From the NCBI RefSeq assembly GCF_003515685.1, contig NZ_QWEG01000010.1, forward strand, positions 1-64,000: 64,000 nt of DNA, written 5' to 3'. This DNA comes from Neobacillus notoginsengisoli. Its GTDB lineage: Bacteria; Bacillota; Bacilli; Bacillales; Cytobacillaceae. Under the pieces are notes generated by a model. That model worked only from the letters and a program-made list of their open reading frames with translations, did not search any database and was not told the DNA's origin. This document shows positions 13,123-22,913 of this stretch, in pieces. How positions within the stretch are numbered: the first letter of the stretch is position 1; each line of letters begins with the position of its first letter. The position numbers and the translations under genes are program-made.

Positions 13123-13171
13123 GCCTGATTCTTACAAGGATATACAGGCTGGGATTTGTTTAAAAAGAATA

Positions 13172-14930
<1,759 letters not shown>

Positions 14931-14947
14931 ACAAGCCAGGAGGGTGA

Positions 14948-15358
<411 letters not shown>

Positions 15359-15365
15359 ATACTTA

Positions 15366-15399
15366 GGAAAAGGGAGACTTCGGTCTTCCTTTTTTTGTT
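15366..15399 (+). terminator. Terminator of the atp operon
   Basis: GGGAGAC and GTCTTCC arms around a stable TTCG tetraloop at about 15372-15389, then a seven to eight T tract to 15397. Confidence 0.9.
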
Positions 15400-15459
15400 G
15401 GCAACATTCTGTCCATAGGGGAGCGCACGGAGAATCTGGTGACTTTAATTACATAAGAT

Positions 15460-15667
15460 CTGTCCCAACATAGTGCATCTTGGGACAGACAACAAGAAGA
15501 TATTCGTGTATCAGTCCCAACACAGGGCACCTTGGGACAGAGATCCAGGAGATTTACATGTATCTGTCCCAACAAAGGGCACCTTGGGACAGAGAGCCAG
15601 GAGATTTACATGGATCTGTCCCAACATAGTGCATCTTGGGACAGACAACAAGGAGATTCACGTGGAT
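15460..15667. repeat. Tandem palindrome array 1: four units of exactly 52 bp
   Basis: Units begin at 15460, 15512, 15564 and 15616. Each starts with a 29-bp inverted repeat, CTGTCCCAA - 11 bases - TTGGGACAG (unit 2 has CAGTCCC), followed by a 23-bp linker of the type acaaGGAGATTcACGTGgat. Period is 52 without indels. It lies just after the atp terminator. It does not resemble any repeat family I can name, and short ORFs through it are artefacts of the repetition. Confidence 0.9.
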
Positions 15668-15806
15668 CCTGTCGAAGAAGCGACATCACTCATTTTGAAC
15701 CTTCATATTTAGACAATTAACCTTCCTTATATAGGGAGTTATACTAATATATTGTAGAAAATTGGCTAAAAAACGGATAAAATGAAGTAAGAAAAGAAAT
15801 ACAGAA

Positions 15807-15899
15807 ACTTTTCTGCGAAAAGGCAAACCTGTTGGAAAGCAGGGACGCAAAGTTAAGGGCCCAACATAGAAGGCAGCAAAGCCTGGCTACCGAAAGGAG
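15807..15899 (+). promoter_or_regulatory. Cyclic-di-GMP-I (GEMM-I) riboswitch
   Basis: The conserved GEMM-I core is present in order: GGCAAACC (15822-15829), a GNRA-type hairpin CCTGttGGAAAgCAGG, the invariant GGGACGCAAAG (15841-15851), a second arm, and GGCTACCG near 15884-15891 before GAAAGGAG. The last bases are also the Shine-Dalgarno of the next gene. A possible P1 pairing of CTTTTC (15808-15813) with GAAAGG would hide it, so c-di-GMP binding may reduce translation; that direction is inference. Confidence 0.88.
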
Positions 15900-15906
15900 A
15901 TTTTTT

Positions 15907-16725
15907 TTGCGCAAATTTTTAGGTGTAATGATCTGTTTCCTGCTGTTTTTGCCATTTGTACCTGCGGTTGCCGAAGCCAGGCTGGTTCCAAGCCAGCAAT
16001 CCGCATCCATTGATGCCAGCGGGCTCGGAAAAGGGGTCGTGTCAGTAAAATATGCCAGCAAAGCCGGAAAACAAGGAAAGGCTGGCATTACGAAGAATGG
16101 AAAAACCTATTATTACGATCTGCCAGGTAATGGGGCCGCGGTCCGACTGCCTCTGCAAATGCAAAATGGGATGTATAAGGTGACTATTTTTGAACAAACA
16201 AAAGGCAACGAATATATGATGGTTGCCTCAAAAAATGTGTCACTACAACTCAAGGATTCCAAAACAGTTTTCCTTCAGCCGGTTCAAAATGTACACTGGA
16301 CTGCTTCGATGGCCCCCATTAAGACGGCAGCCAATCTTACGAAGGGAAAGGGAAAAACGGAGGACAAGATTAAGGCTATCCACAATTATGTGATTCGTAA
16401 TGTAAAATACGACTTCAACAAAATGAAGACAGTCCAGAGTGGATACGTACCAAATATCAACACTGTTTTTGCTGCGAAAAAAGGAATTTGCTATGATTAT
16501 GCGGCATTGTTTGGCGCCATGCTCAGAAGCCAGGGAGTCCCAACCAAACTTGTTACCGGATATTCCTCAAAAGTCCAAGGCTACCATGCCTGGAATGAAG
16601 TTTATATTAAAGAACAAAACAAGTGGGTCATTGTTGACACAACTGTAGATGCTTCGTCCAAAAATAATTCTAAAATATCAATCTATAAAAAAGCATCAGA
16701 ATACAAGAAAATGAACGAATACTAG
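15907..16725 (+). CDS. Secreted transglutaminase-like domain protein under c-di-GMP riboswitch
   Basis: 272 residues from TTG 15907, placed 7 bases after AAAGGAG. An N-terminal signal peptide (RKFLGVMICFLLFLPFVPAVAEA) predicts export. A middle beta-rich region is followed by a transglutaminase/protease-like domain (about residues 135-250) with Cys in KKGICYDYAALFGAMLRSQG, His in GYHAWNEVYI and Asp in WVIVDTTVD, a complete Cys-His-Asp triad. The substrate is unknown; it may crosslink or cleave cell-surface protein. The riboswitch ties it to surface or biofilm lifestyle control. An in-frame ATG at 15832 lies within the riboswitch and is rejected. Confidence 0.88.
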   Translation: MRKFLGVMICFLLFLPFVPAVAEARLVPSQQSASIDASGLGKGVVSVKYASKAGKQGKAGITKNGKTYYYDLPGNGAAVRLPLQMQNGMYKVTIFEQTKGNEYMMVASKNVSLQLKDSKTVFLQPVQNVHWTASMAPIKTAANLTKGKGKTEDKIKAIHNYVIRNVKYDFNKMKTVQSGYVPNINTVFAAKKGICYDYAALFGAMLRSQGVPTKLVTGYSSKVQGYHAWNEVYIKEQNKWVIVDTTVDASSKNNSKISIYKKASEYKKMNEY

Positions 16726-16731
16726 AGTAGC

Positions 16732-16772
16732 CCGTCCAGAGAAGGGATGCAATGCCTTCTTGGACGTTTTTT
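16732..16772 (+). terminator. Terminator of the transglutaminase gene
   Basis: CGTCCAgAGAAGG and CCTTCTtGGACG arms at 16733-16766 followed by six T residues. Confidence 0.88.
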
Positions 16773-16864
16773 GACATTTGCATGTCAGAAGGATCATCCT
16801 GATCTCCTTCCCGATAAAAAAGTGAATAGAAGACTAATGAACAATCCTGGTCCCGAATACGATA

Positions 16865-16917
16865 GAAATAGAAACCCGTAGGCAGGCTTTAACTGTAGGA
16901 GCGACGGGAATCTATTT
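16865..16917 (+). other. Structured intergenic RNA/DNA element upstream of the nuo promoter
   Basis: AAATAG...CCCGT and ACGGG...CTATTT can form a long stem across 16865-16917, enclosing GGCAGGC and a loop with AACTGTAGGAG. The wider gap 16773-17215 has no convincing gene. I could not match the element to a known riboswitch class. Confidence 0.3.
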
Positions 16918-17215
16918 GATTATGAAATTTTGGTCGATTTGAGGCAGGGAGGAGGTAACGGGATAACCCCAATATTGCAAGAAAAAATGTGATAAATTGA
17001 CAAACATCACTGACAAGGACTTTTGGTATAAGTAAAGTGTAAATGGGGGCTTTACTGGTTCAAAACTTTGAATCCGGGAAAAAAACCCATTATGATAGAT
17101 GACAAGCCCTATCTTTAAAGAAAGATCAACAGGAAGTTTTTTTATCGCTTCCAGGGAGAGAGTTTACTTCAAAATTAGGGAAGGGGGAGCTTCTATTTTT
17201 TGGTGAAAGGGTTTG

Positions 17216-17244
17216 TCGACACGGAATTGCAACAATGCTATAAT
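17216..17244 (+). promoter_or_regulatory. Sigma-A promoter of the nuo operon
   Basis: TCGACA (17216-17221), a 17-base spacer, then TATAAT (17239-17244) with an extended -10 TGC directly before it. It lies about 55 bases ahead of nuoA. Confidence 0.7.
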
Positions 17245-17299
17245 GAATTCGGTTACAATTCACTAAAATGAAAATATTACAACATTGGAGGGGATGGGC

Positions 17300-17674
17300 A
17301 TGGAACTGCTGAATTTATATCAGAATAACTATCTGATAGTTTTTGTGTTTCTATGTCTGGGGATTTTGCTGCCGGTGGTGGCGTTGTTTTTGGGTAAACT
17401 TCTGCGTCCATACAAGCCAGTCGAGGCGAAGTATACTACGTACGAAAGCGGTATTGAGCCGTTTCACGATTCCCGTGTGCAATTCAATGTCCGCTATTAT
17501 ATTTTTGCCCTAATGTTTGTTATTTTCGATGTTGAAACGGTCTTTTTATACCCGTGGGCCGTCGCTTATGAGAAACTCGGGATATTTGCACTGATTGAAA
17601 TGGCAATTTTCGTATTAATGCTAGTGCTCGGGCTTGTTTATGCATGGAAAAAGAAGGTGCTAAGATGGATTTAA
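17300..17674 (+). CDS. nuoA: NADH-quinone oxidoreductase-type subunit A
   Basis: 124 residues with three membrane helices. The conserved loop [24 protein letters not shown] between helices 1 and 2 and the acidic [12 protein letters not shown] segment identify NuoA/Ndh3. Three start codons are in frame (17285, 17294, 17300); the ATG at 17300 has GGAGG at the best distance. Its end overlaps nuoB by 10 bases. First gene of an 11-gene complex I operon. Confidence 0.95.
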   Translation: MELLNLYQNNYLIVFVFLCLGILLPVVALFLGKLLRPYKPVEAKYTTYESGIEPFHDSRVQFNVRYYIFALMFVIFDVETVFLYPWAVAYEKLGIFALIEMAIFVLMLVLGLVYAWKKKVLRWI

Positions 17675-18177
17675 AATTGGACAGCATATCACCTCAGGAA
17701 ATGGAAGAAATGAAGAGGAATGTCTTTTTAACCACGTTGGAGCAAGTCAAAGCCTGGGCTAGAAGCAACTCCCTTTATCCAATGACTTTCGGGCTTGCTT
17801 GCTGCGCGATTGAAATGATGGGTGTTGGATCATCCCACTATGACTTGGACCGTTTCGGTTCGTTTTTTAGGACCTCTCCAAGGCAGTCTGATGTCATGAT
17901 TGTTTCAGGTACGGTTACAAAGAAAATGGCGCCGATTGTCCGCCGTCTATATGACCAGATGCCTGAGCCTAAATGGGTCATCGCAATGGGGTCATGCGCT
18001 ACAGCCGGAGGTCCTTATATCTATTCCTATTCGGTTGTAAAAGGTGTTGACCAGATTGTCCCGGTTGATGTTTATATTCCAGGATGCCCACCGAATCCCG
18101 CTGCGCTGATTTATGGAATCAATAAACTCCGGGAAAAGATTCGCTACGAGGCGAAGACTGGGAAGAAGGTGATTTAA
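17665..18177 (+). CDS. nuoB: NADH-quinone oxidoreductase-type subunit B
   Basis: 170 residues. The tandem cysteines in [10 protein letters not shown], the cysteine of [10 protein letters not shown] and that of YIPGCPPNP supply the four ligands of cluster N2, the last iron-sulfur centre before quinone. ATG 17665 after AAGAAGGTG is preferred over 17644, which lies deep in nuoA. It is followed after three bases by nuoC. Confidence 0.96.
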   Translation: MDLKLDSISPQEMEEMKRNVFLTTLEQVKAWARSNSLYPMTFGLACCAIEMMGVGSSHYDLDRFGSFFRTSPRQSDVMIVSGTVTKKMAPIVRRLYDQMPEPKWVIAMGSCATAGGPYIYSYSVVKGVDQIVPVDVYIPGCPPNPAALIYGINKLREKIRYEAKTGKKVI

Positions 18178-18180
18178 CCG

Positions 18181-19302
18181 ATGAGCGGGGAGAAAGATCT
18201 GGAACAATTAAAGAAAGAAGCGGTTGAGAAGGCCAAAGCGGCCGCCGCTGCAAAGAGGGCAGCCAGGGAAGCGGGTTCAGCTTCAAAACCTCCTGTGAAT
18301 GAGAAACCTGCTACAGAAAAGCCAGTTGAAACCGATCCGGCGAAGGCAAAAGCGGAAGCTGCAGCCAAAGCCAAAGCGGCGGCGCTTGAAAAGAGGAAAA
18401 ACGCCGCAGCAGTAAATCAAGAAGCAGAGAATTCTGATGGAATGAAAGCGGTTGCAGATACAAATAAGGCTGCAGGGGCAGATGAAAAGGCAAAGGCCGC
18501 CGCGGCAGCGAAGGCAAAAGCAGCAGCCGCGGCCAAAGCCAAAGCGGCGGCGCTTGCAAAGAAATCAGGCGAAGGCACTGCTGAGCCTGCAGGTGACGAT
18601 GCCAAGGCAAAAGCCGCTGCAGCAGCGAAGGCAAAAGCGGCAGCAGCTGCAAAAGCCAAGGCAGCAGCCCTGGCCAAACAATCAGGTGAAGTAGCCGGAG
18701 ACGACGAAAAGGCAAAAGCCGTTGCTGCAGCAAAGGCAAAGGCGGCCGCAGCCGCGAAGGCAAGGGCAGCGGCAGCTGCAAAGGGAGCATCGGGTGCTGT
18801 GGAAGCAAAGCCTGAAGTTCCATCGCCAAACCAACCTTTCCTTGATAAATATATAAAAGTCATTAAGGAACATCTTGGTGAAGATGTCCTCGAAGATTCC
18901 TATATTAACAAACTTTCAAAAGATGTCCCCACTCTTGTCGTTAAACCTGAATCATATTATAAAGTGGCCCAATTCCTTAAATATAATGAACAATTGGGTT
19001 TTGATTACTTATCGGAATTACATGGGTCTGATTTTGAAACCCATTTGGAACTATATGTGCATTTATTCTCATATAAGAACAGGCAATCCGTAGCCATGAA
19101 GGTTAAGATTGACCGAAACTCGCCAACAATTGAATCCCTGCAGCCACTTTGGGCAGGAGCAGACTGGCCTGAATGCGAGGCATACGATTTACTCGGCATT
19201 CAGTTTACAGGGCACCCGAATCTACATCGAATTATGCTTGGGGAAGATTGGGTTGGCCATCCACTTAGAAAAGACTACGAGCAATACGACGTGGAGGTGT
19301 AA
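18181..19302 (+). CDS. nuoC: NADH-quinone oxidoreductase-type subunit C with long Ala/Lys-rich N-terminal extension
   Basis: 373 residues, about twice a normal NuoC. Residues from about 220 form the 30-kDa NuoC domain, ending in the signature ECEAYDLLGIQFTGHPNLHRI and HPLRKDYE. Residues 1-215 are low-complexity: three tandem blocks of about 33-37 residues rich in AKAKAAAAAK separated by SGE/GDD linkers. These are likely long charged alpha-helices. Similar extensions are known, as I recall, in NuoC of some Bacillus such as the B. cereus group. There is no signal peptide, so the extension should be cytosolic, where the missing NADH module would sit. Confidence 0.93.
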   Translation: MSGEKDLEQLKKEAVEKAKAAAAAKRAAREAGSASKPPVNEKPATEKPVETDPAKAKAEAAAKAKAAALEKRKNAAAVNQEAENSDGMKAVADTNKAAGADEKAKAAAAAKAKAAAAAKAKAAALAKKSGEGTAEPAGDDAKAKAAAAAKAKAAAAAKAKAAALAKQSGEVAGDDEKAKAVAAAKAKAAAAAKARAAAAAKGASGAVEAKPEVPSPNQPFLDKYIKVIKEHLGEDVLEDSYINKLSKDVPTLVVKPESYYKVAQFLKYNEQLGFDYLSELHGSDFETHLELYVHLFSYKNRQSVAMKVKIDRNSPTIESLQPLWAGADWPECEAYDLLGIQFTGHPNLHRIMLGEDWVGHPLRKDYEQYDVEV

Positions 19303-19305
19303 CCA

Positions 19306-20406
19306 TTGATACGCACAGAAGAAATGCTATTGAATGTAGGGCCTCAGCACCCAAGCACCCACGGTGTGTTCCGGCTTGTTATTAAGATTGATGGGGAAAT
19401 CATTACACATGCCCAGCCGGTAATCGGCTATTTGCACCGTGGCACTGAAAAACTTGCAGAGAACCTGCAATATACGCAAATCATTCCGTATACAGACCGG
19501 ATGGATTACATATCCTCAATGACCAATAACTATGTCATTTGCCATGCGGTTGAAACAATGATGGGAATCCAGGTGCCTGAAAGGGCAGAATACCTGCGGG
19601 TCATCGCCATGGAGCTTAATAGGGTCGCAAGCCACCTTGTCTGGTGGGGAACCTATTTGTTGGATATGGGAGCTGTAAGTCCGTTCCTTTATGCCTTCAG
19701 GGAACGGGAAATGGTTGTTAATCTGTTAAATGAACTTTCCGGGGCAAGGCTGACATTCAATTATATGAGGGTTGGCGGAGTCAAGTGGGACGCGCCAGAG
19801 GGCTGGATTGAAAAAGTAAAGGCTTTTATTCCTTATATGAGGGAGCAGCTGCAGGGCTACCATCAGCTTGTTACCGGAAATGAAATATTTATGAACCGCG
19901 TAAAAGGCGTGGGCCGGTACACCAAAGAAGAGGCCATTCAGTATTCTTTGACTGGACCTACCTTAAGATGTACAGGCGTAAAGTTCGACCTCAGAAAAGA
20001 TGAGCCATACTCAATCTATGATCGCTTCAAGTTTGATGTGATAACGGAGGAAGGCGGAGACTGCTGGTCCCGCTATAAAGTCAGGATCAGGGAAATAGAA
20101 GAATCACTGAAGATATTGGAACAGGCGTGCGAACAATTCCCAGAAGGCGGTGAAATCCTCGCCAAGGTGCCAAAAATCATCAAGGCGCCAAAAGGGGAAA
20201 CCTACGTAAGGATCGAATCGCCGCGCGGTGAAATCGGCTGCTATATTGCGAGTGACGGGAAAAAGGAACCTTATCGCTTAAAATTTAGAAGACCATCATT
20301 CTATAATCTTCAAATTCTATCAAAACTGCTTGTCGGTGAAAATATGGCGAACATGGTCGCCATTCTTGGAGCAATTGATATTGTCCTTGGGGAGGTGGAC
20401 GGTTAA
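19306..20406 (+). CDS. nuoD: NADH-quinone oxidoreductase-type subunit D (49-kDa)
   Basis: 366 residues, homologous to the large subunit of NiFe hydrogenases. MLLNVGPQHPSTHGVFRLV with the quinone-site histidine is at the N-terminus, and GEIGCYIASDGKKEPYRLKFR plus the C-terminal AILGAIDIVLGEVDG are as in the family. The start is TTG 19306 after GTGGAGGTG. Its end shares one base with the nuoH start. Confidence 0.96.
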   Translation: MIRTEEMLLNVGPQHPSTHGVFRLVIKIDGEIITHAQPVIGYLHRGTEKLAENLQYTQIIPYTDRMDYISSMTNNYVICHAVETMMGIQVPERAEYLRVIAMELNRVASHLVWWGTYLLDMGAVSPFLYAFREREMVVNLLNELSGARLTFNYMRVGGVKWDAPEGWIEKVKAFIPYMREQLQGYHQLVTGNEIFMNRVKGVGRYTKEEAIQYSLTGPTLRCTGVKFDLRKDEPYSIYDRFKFDVITEEGGDCWSRYKVRIREIEESLKILEQACEQFPEGGEILAKVPKIIKAPKGETYVRIESPRGEIGCYIASDGKKEPYRLKFRRPSFYNLQILSKLLVGENMANMVAILGAIDIVLGEVDG

Positions 20407-21416
20407 TGGTAGAAGATCTGCTTACCTCAAGCCCGGGACTCGTCAATTTCGGAATATTCTTCTTGCTGGCAACCGTTTTACTATTGGTCGTGCTTGGTTT
20501 TGTTACGTATGGCATCCTTGCTGAGCGAAAGGTCATGGGCTTTATGCAGCTTAGGCATGGCCCGAACCAGGTCGGCGGCCGTTGGGGCCTGCTCCAGACA
20601 GTCGCGGACGTATTAAAGCTTTTATTGAAGGAAGATATTATTCCAAAGGTGGCAGACAGGCCGCTGTTCATCCTGGCGCCTGTCATCGCATTTGCACCGT
20701 CTTTCATGGTGCTCGCAGCCATTCCGTTTACAGATAAACTACAGTTTGCCGATATTGGAGTCGGACTTCTTTATTACATCGCCATCTCGGGCATCACAAC
20801 TCTCGGGATGGTAACCGGCGGCTGGGCGTCGAACAATAAGTATGCACTGCTTGGTGGTGCGAGGGCCGCGGCCCAAATGATTTCCTACGAAATTCCGCTT
20901 GTCATGTCAGTCCTTGGGATCATTCTTCTGACAGGCAGCCTGAATTTGAATGACATTGTTTATGCCCAGCAAAATGGCTGGTACATCCTCCTCCAACCGA
21001 TTGCATTCATTGTATTCATGATTGCATCCGTTGCGGAGCTGAACAGGACACCATTTGACCTTCCAGAAGGTGAATCGGAGCTTGTCGCCGGCTATCATGT
21101 TGAATATTCCGGCTTCCGCTGGGCGTTCTTCATGTTGGCGGAATATGTGTATCTGTTTGCGATGGCTGCTCTTACAACTGTCTTATTCCTTGGCGGATGG
21201 CTTCCACCGCTGTCGGTTCTGGACTTCATTCCAGGAGCGGTATGGTTCTCGCTCAAATTCAGCGTCATTGTCTTTATCTTAATCTGGTTCCGTGTAACGT
21301 TCCCTCGTTTCCGGGCTGACAAGTTGATGGAGTTTGGCTGGAAAGTCCTGCTCCCAGTCGCACTCGCGAACGTATTCCTGACAGCATTGATCAAAGAGCT
21401 TTTTAAACTGTTCTAA
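20406..21416 (+). CDS. nuoH: NADH-quinone oxidoreductase-type subunit H
   Basis: 336 residues with eight membrane helices. The ERKVMGFMQLRHGPNQVGGRWGLLQTVADVLKLLLKED segment, the NRTPFDLPEGESELVAGYHVEYSG loop and IWFRVTFPRFRADKLMEFGWKVLLP are NuoH signatures; these loops form the quinone entry site. It overlaps nuoD by one base. Confidence 0.96.
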   Translation: MVEDLLTSSPGLVNFGIFFLLATVLLLVVLGFVTYGILAERKVMGFMQLRHGPNQVGGRWGLLQTVADVLKLLLKEDIIPKVADRPLFILAPVIAFAPSFMVLAAIPFTDKLQFADIGVGLLYYIAISGITTLGMVTGGWASNNKYALLGGARAAAQMISYEIPLVMSVLGIILLTGSLNLNDIVYAQQNGWYILLQPIAFIVFMIASVAELNRTPFDLPEGESELVAGYHVEYSGFRWAFFMLAEYVYLFAMAALTTVLFLGGWLPPLSVLDFIPGAVWFSLKFSVIVFILIWFRVTFPRFRADKLMEFGWKVLLPVALANVFLTALIKELFKLF

Positions 21417-21495
21417 TAAAAGAAAGTACATTACTTCTTCGGCTTAAGCCGGTTAGAATTGAGATTTTTATCACCGAACCAAAGGGGTGAAAAAC

Positions 21496-21915
21496 ATGCT
21501 TGGATTAGCAAAAGGCTTAAAGTATACCCTTAAAAACCTGACAAAGGAAAAAATTACGTACGATTATCCGAACAAACCACTTCCTCTTCCGGACCGATTC
21601 AGGGGCATTCAGAAATTTTATCCGGAAAAGTGCATCGTCTGCAACCAATGCGCAAATATCTGCCCAACAGACTGCATCCAGCTGACAGGGAAGAAGCATC
21701 CCGATCCAACAAAGAAAGGAAAAGTTATCGATACGTACGATATCAATTTTGAAATCTGCATCCTTTGTGACTTATGCACCGAGGTTTGCCCGACTGAAGC
21801 AATCATTATGACGAATAACTTCGAGCTTGCGGAATATAGCCGGGATGACCTTTTTAAAAACTTAGAGTGGCTGGATGAAAATGACGAGAATGTTCGGAAG
21901 GTGAATAAAGCATGA
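21496..21915 (+). CDS. nuoI: NADH-quinone oxidoreductase-type subunit I (ferredoxin-like)
   Basis: 139 residues with two CxxCxxCxxxCP motifs, CIVCNQCANICP near residue 46 and CILCDLCTEVCP near residue 90, binding clusters N6a and N6b that lead electrons to N2. ATG 21496 after AAAGGGGTG is preferred over GTG 21487. Its stop overlaps the nuoJ start by four bases. Confidence 0.95.
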   Translation: MLGLAKGLKYTLKNLTKEKITYDYPNKPLPLPDRFRGIQKFYPEKCIVCNQCANICPTDCIQLTGKKHPDPTKKGKVIDTYDINFEICILCDLCTEVCPTEAIIMTNNFELAEYSRDDLFKNLEWLDENDENVRKVNKA

Positions 21916-22421
21916 TTTCAGGTGAGTTTCTTGCATTTATGTTGCTTGCACTAGTGGCTGTCATCGGGGGCGTGCTTTTACTGAACCTGACGAAAGTCGT
22001 TCATACAATCATTGCCCTCGTCTTTACGTTTATCAGTATTGCTGGCATCTTTGTCCTCTTGTCTGCGGAATTTTTGGCGGCTGTCCAAATCCTGATTTAT
22101 TCCGGAGCCATTACGATTATTATGTTATTCGGCATTATGCTGACAAAACATGACGATGAAAGTGAAGCAAGCACGGGGAAATGGCGCAAACTCCTGATGG
22201 TTTTGGGAGTGGCAGGCTTTGCCTTTGCCGTTTATATCGGCATTTATAATCTTGATTTGAGCCCGGAGCCGGCTGCGCTTCATGAAAATAATACCGAGCA
22301 AATCGGCATGGCGCTGTATTCAAGGTTCATCATTCCATTTGAGTACCTTTCTGTCCTGTTGCTTGTCGCCCTGATTGGGGCGATCGTTCTTGCAAAAAAA
22401 GACGATAAGGAGGCGGAGTGA
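21912..22421 (+). CDS. nuoJ: NADH-quinone oxidoreductase-type subunit J
   Basis: 169 residues with five membrane helices. [30 protein letters not shown] is the typical NuoJ core. It overlaps nuoI by four bases, and nuoK follows immediately. Confidence 0.94.
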   Translation: MISGEFLAFMLLALVAVIGGVLLLNLTKVVHTIIALVFTFISIAGIFVLLSAEFLAAVQILIYSGAITIIMLFGIMLTKHDDESEASTGKWRKLLMVLGVAGFAFAVYIGIYNLDLSPEPAALHENNTEQIGMALYSRFIIPFEYLSVLLLVALIGAIVLAKKDDKEAE

Positions 22422-22422
22422 T

Positions 22423-22740
22423 ATGAATACAGGAGTTCCTGCTTCTGCCTATCTCGCGCTTGCCCTGATATTGTTCTGCATCGGCCTGTATGGAGCCCTG
22501 ACAAAGCGGAACACAGTAATCGTCCTTATATCCATTGAACTCATGCTGAATGCCGTTAACATTAACCTTGTGACATTCAGTAAGTTTGGGCTGACCCCTT
22601 CCATAGACGGGCAAATCTTCACCTTGTTCGCGATGGCTGTCGCTGCAGCCGAGGCGTCAGTCGGACTGGCCATCCTGATTTCCCTATACAGGAACAGGAA
22701 AACAGTCAATATAGATGAAATGGATATCATGAAAAATTAA
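22423..22740 (+). CDS. nuoK: NADH-quinone oxidoreductase-type subunit K
   Basis: 105 residues and three helices. The conserved glutamates lie in [13 protein letters not shown] and [13 protein letters not shown], which belong to the proton-path chain. The ATG at 22423 follows AAGGAGGCGGAGTG; the upstream ATG at 22375 lies within nuoJ and is rejected. Confidence 0.95.
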   Translation: MNTGVPASAYLALALILFCIGLYGALTKRNTVIVLISIELMLNAVNINLVTFSKFGLTPSIDGQIFTLFAMAVAAAEASVGLAILISLYRNRKTVNIDEMDIMKN

Positions 22741-22766
22741 TCCGGATATATTACCGGTTAGAAAAA

Positions 22767-22890
22767 GGCCATTCCCGCCAAACGCGGGCTGGCCGGGATG
22801 ATTATCCGCAGGACGCCATCTGCGGAAGCCCTGTTTTAGGGCACAATCAGGCGCGCACCATACAGAATGAATTCTGCATAGAAACGCGCG
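22767..22890 (+). other. Cluster of hairpins in the nuoK-nuoL gap
   Basis: Four potential stems occur in a 170-base non-coding gap inside the operon: GGCCatTCCCGC/CGCGGGctGGCC (22767-22794), CCGCA/TGCGG (22806-22825), GCCCT/AGGGC (22828-22842), and CGCGC/GCGCG enclosing the palindrome CAGAATGAATTCTG (22852-22890). No T tract follows, so they are not simple terminators. They may act in RNA processing or stability, or be repeat remnants. Confidence 0.5.
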
Positions 22891-22913
22891 TTCATAAAGG
22901 GGATAGTGTATTG

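Noticed and set aside
15473-15720. 79- and 62-codon ORFs within array 1
   Set aside because: Their repeats of LGTDN/LGTES type are translations of the 52-bp DNA repeats; no start signals.
16773-17215. A known riboswitch class upstream of nuo
   Set aside because: A stem is visible at 16865-16917, but I could not match conserved core words of TPP, SAM, purine, ydaO, M-box, THF or preQ1 riboswitches.
18311-18863. Antisense ORFs in nuoC (172 and 148 codons)
   Set aside because: They are Leu/Pro- and Ala/Phe-rich mirror translations of the Ala/Lys repeats.
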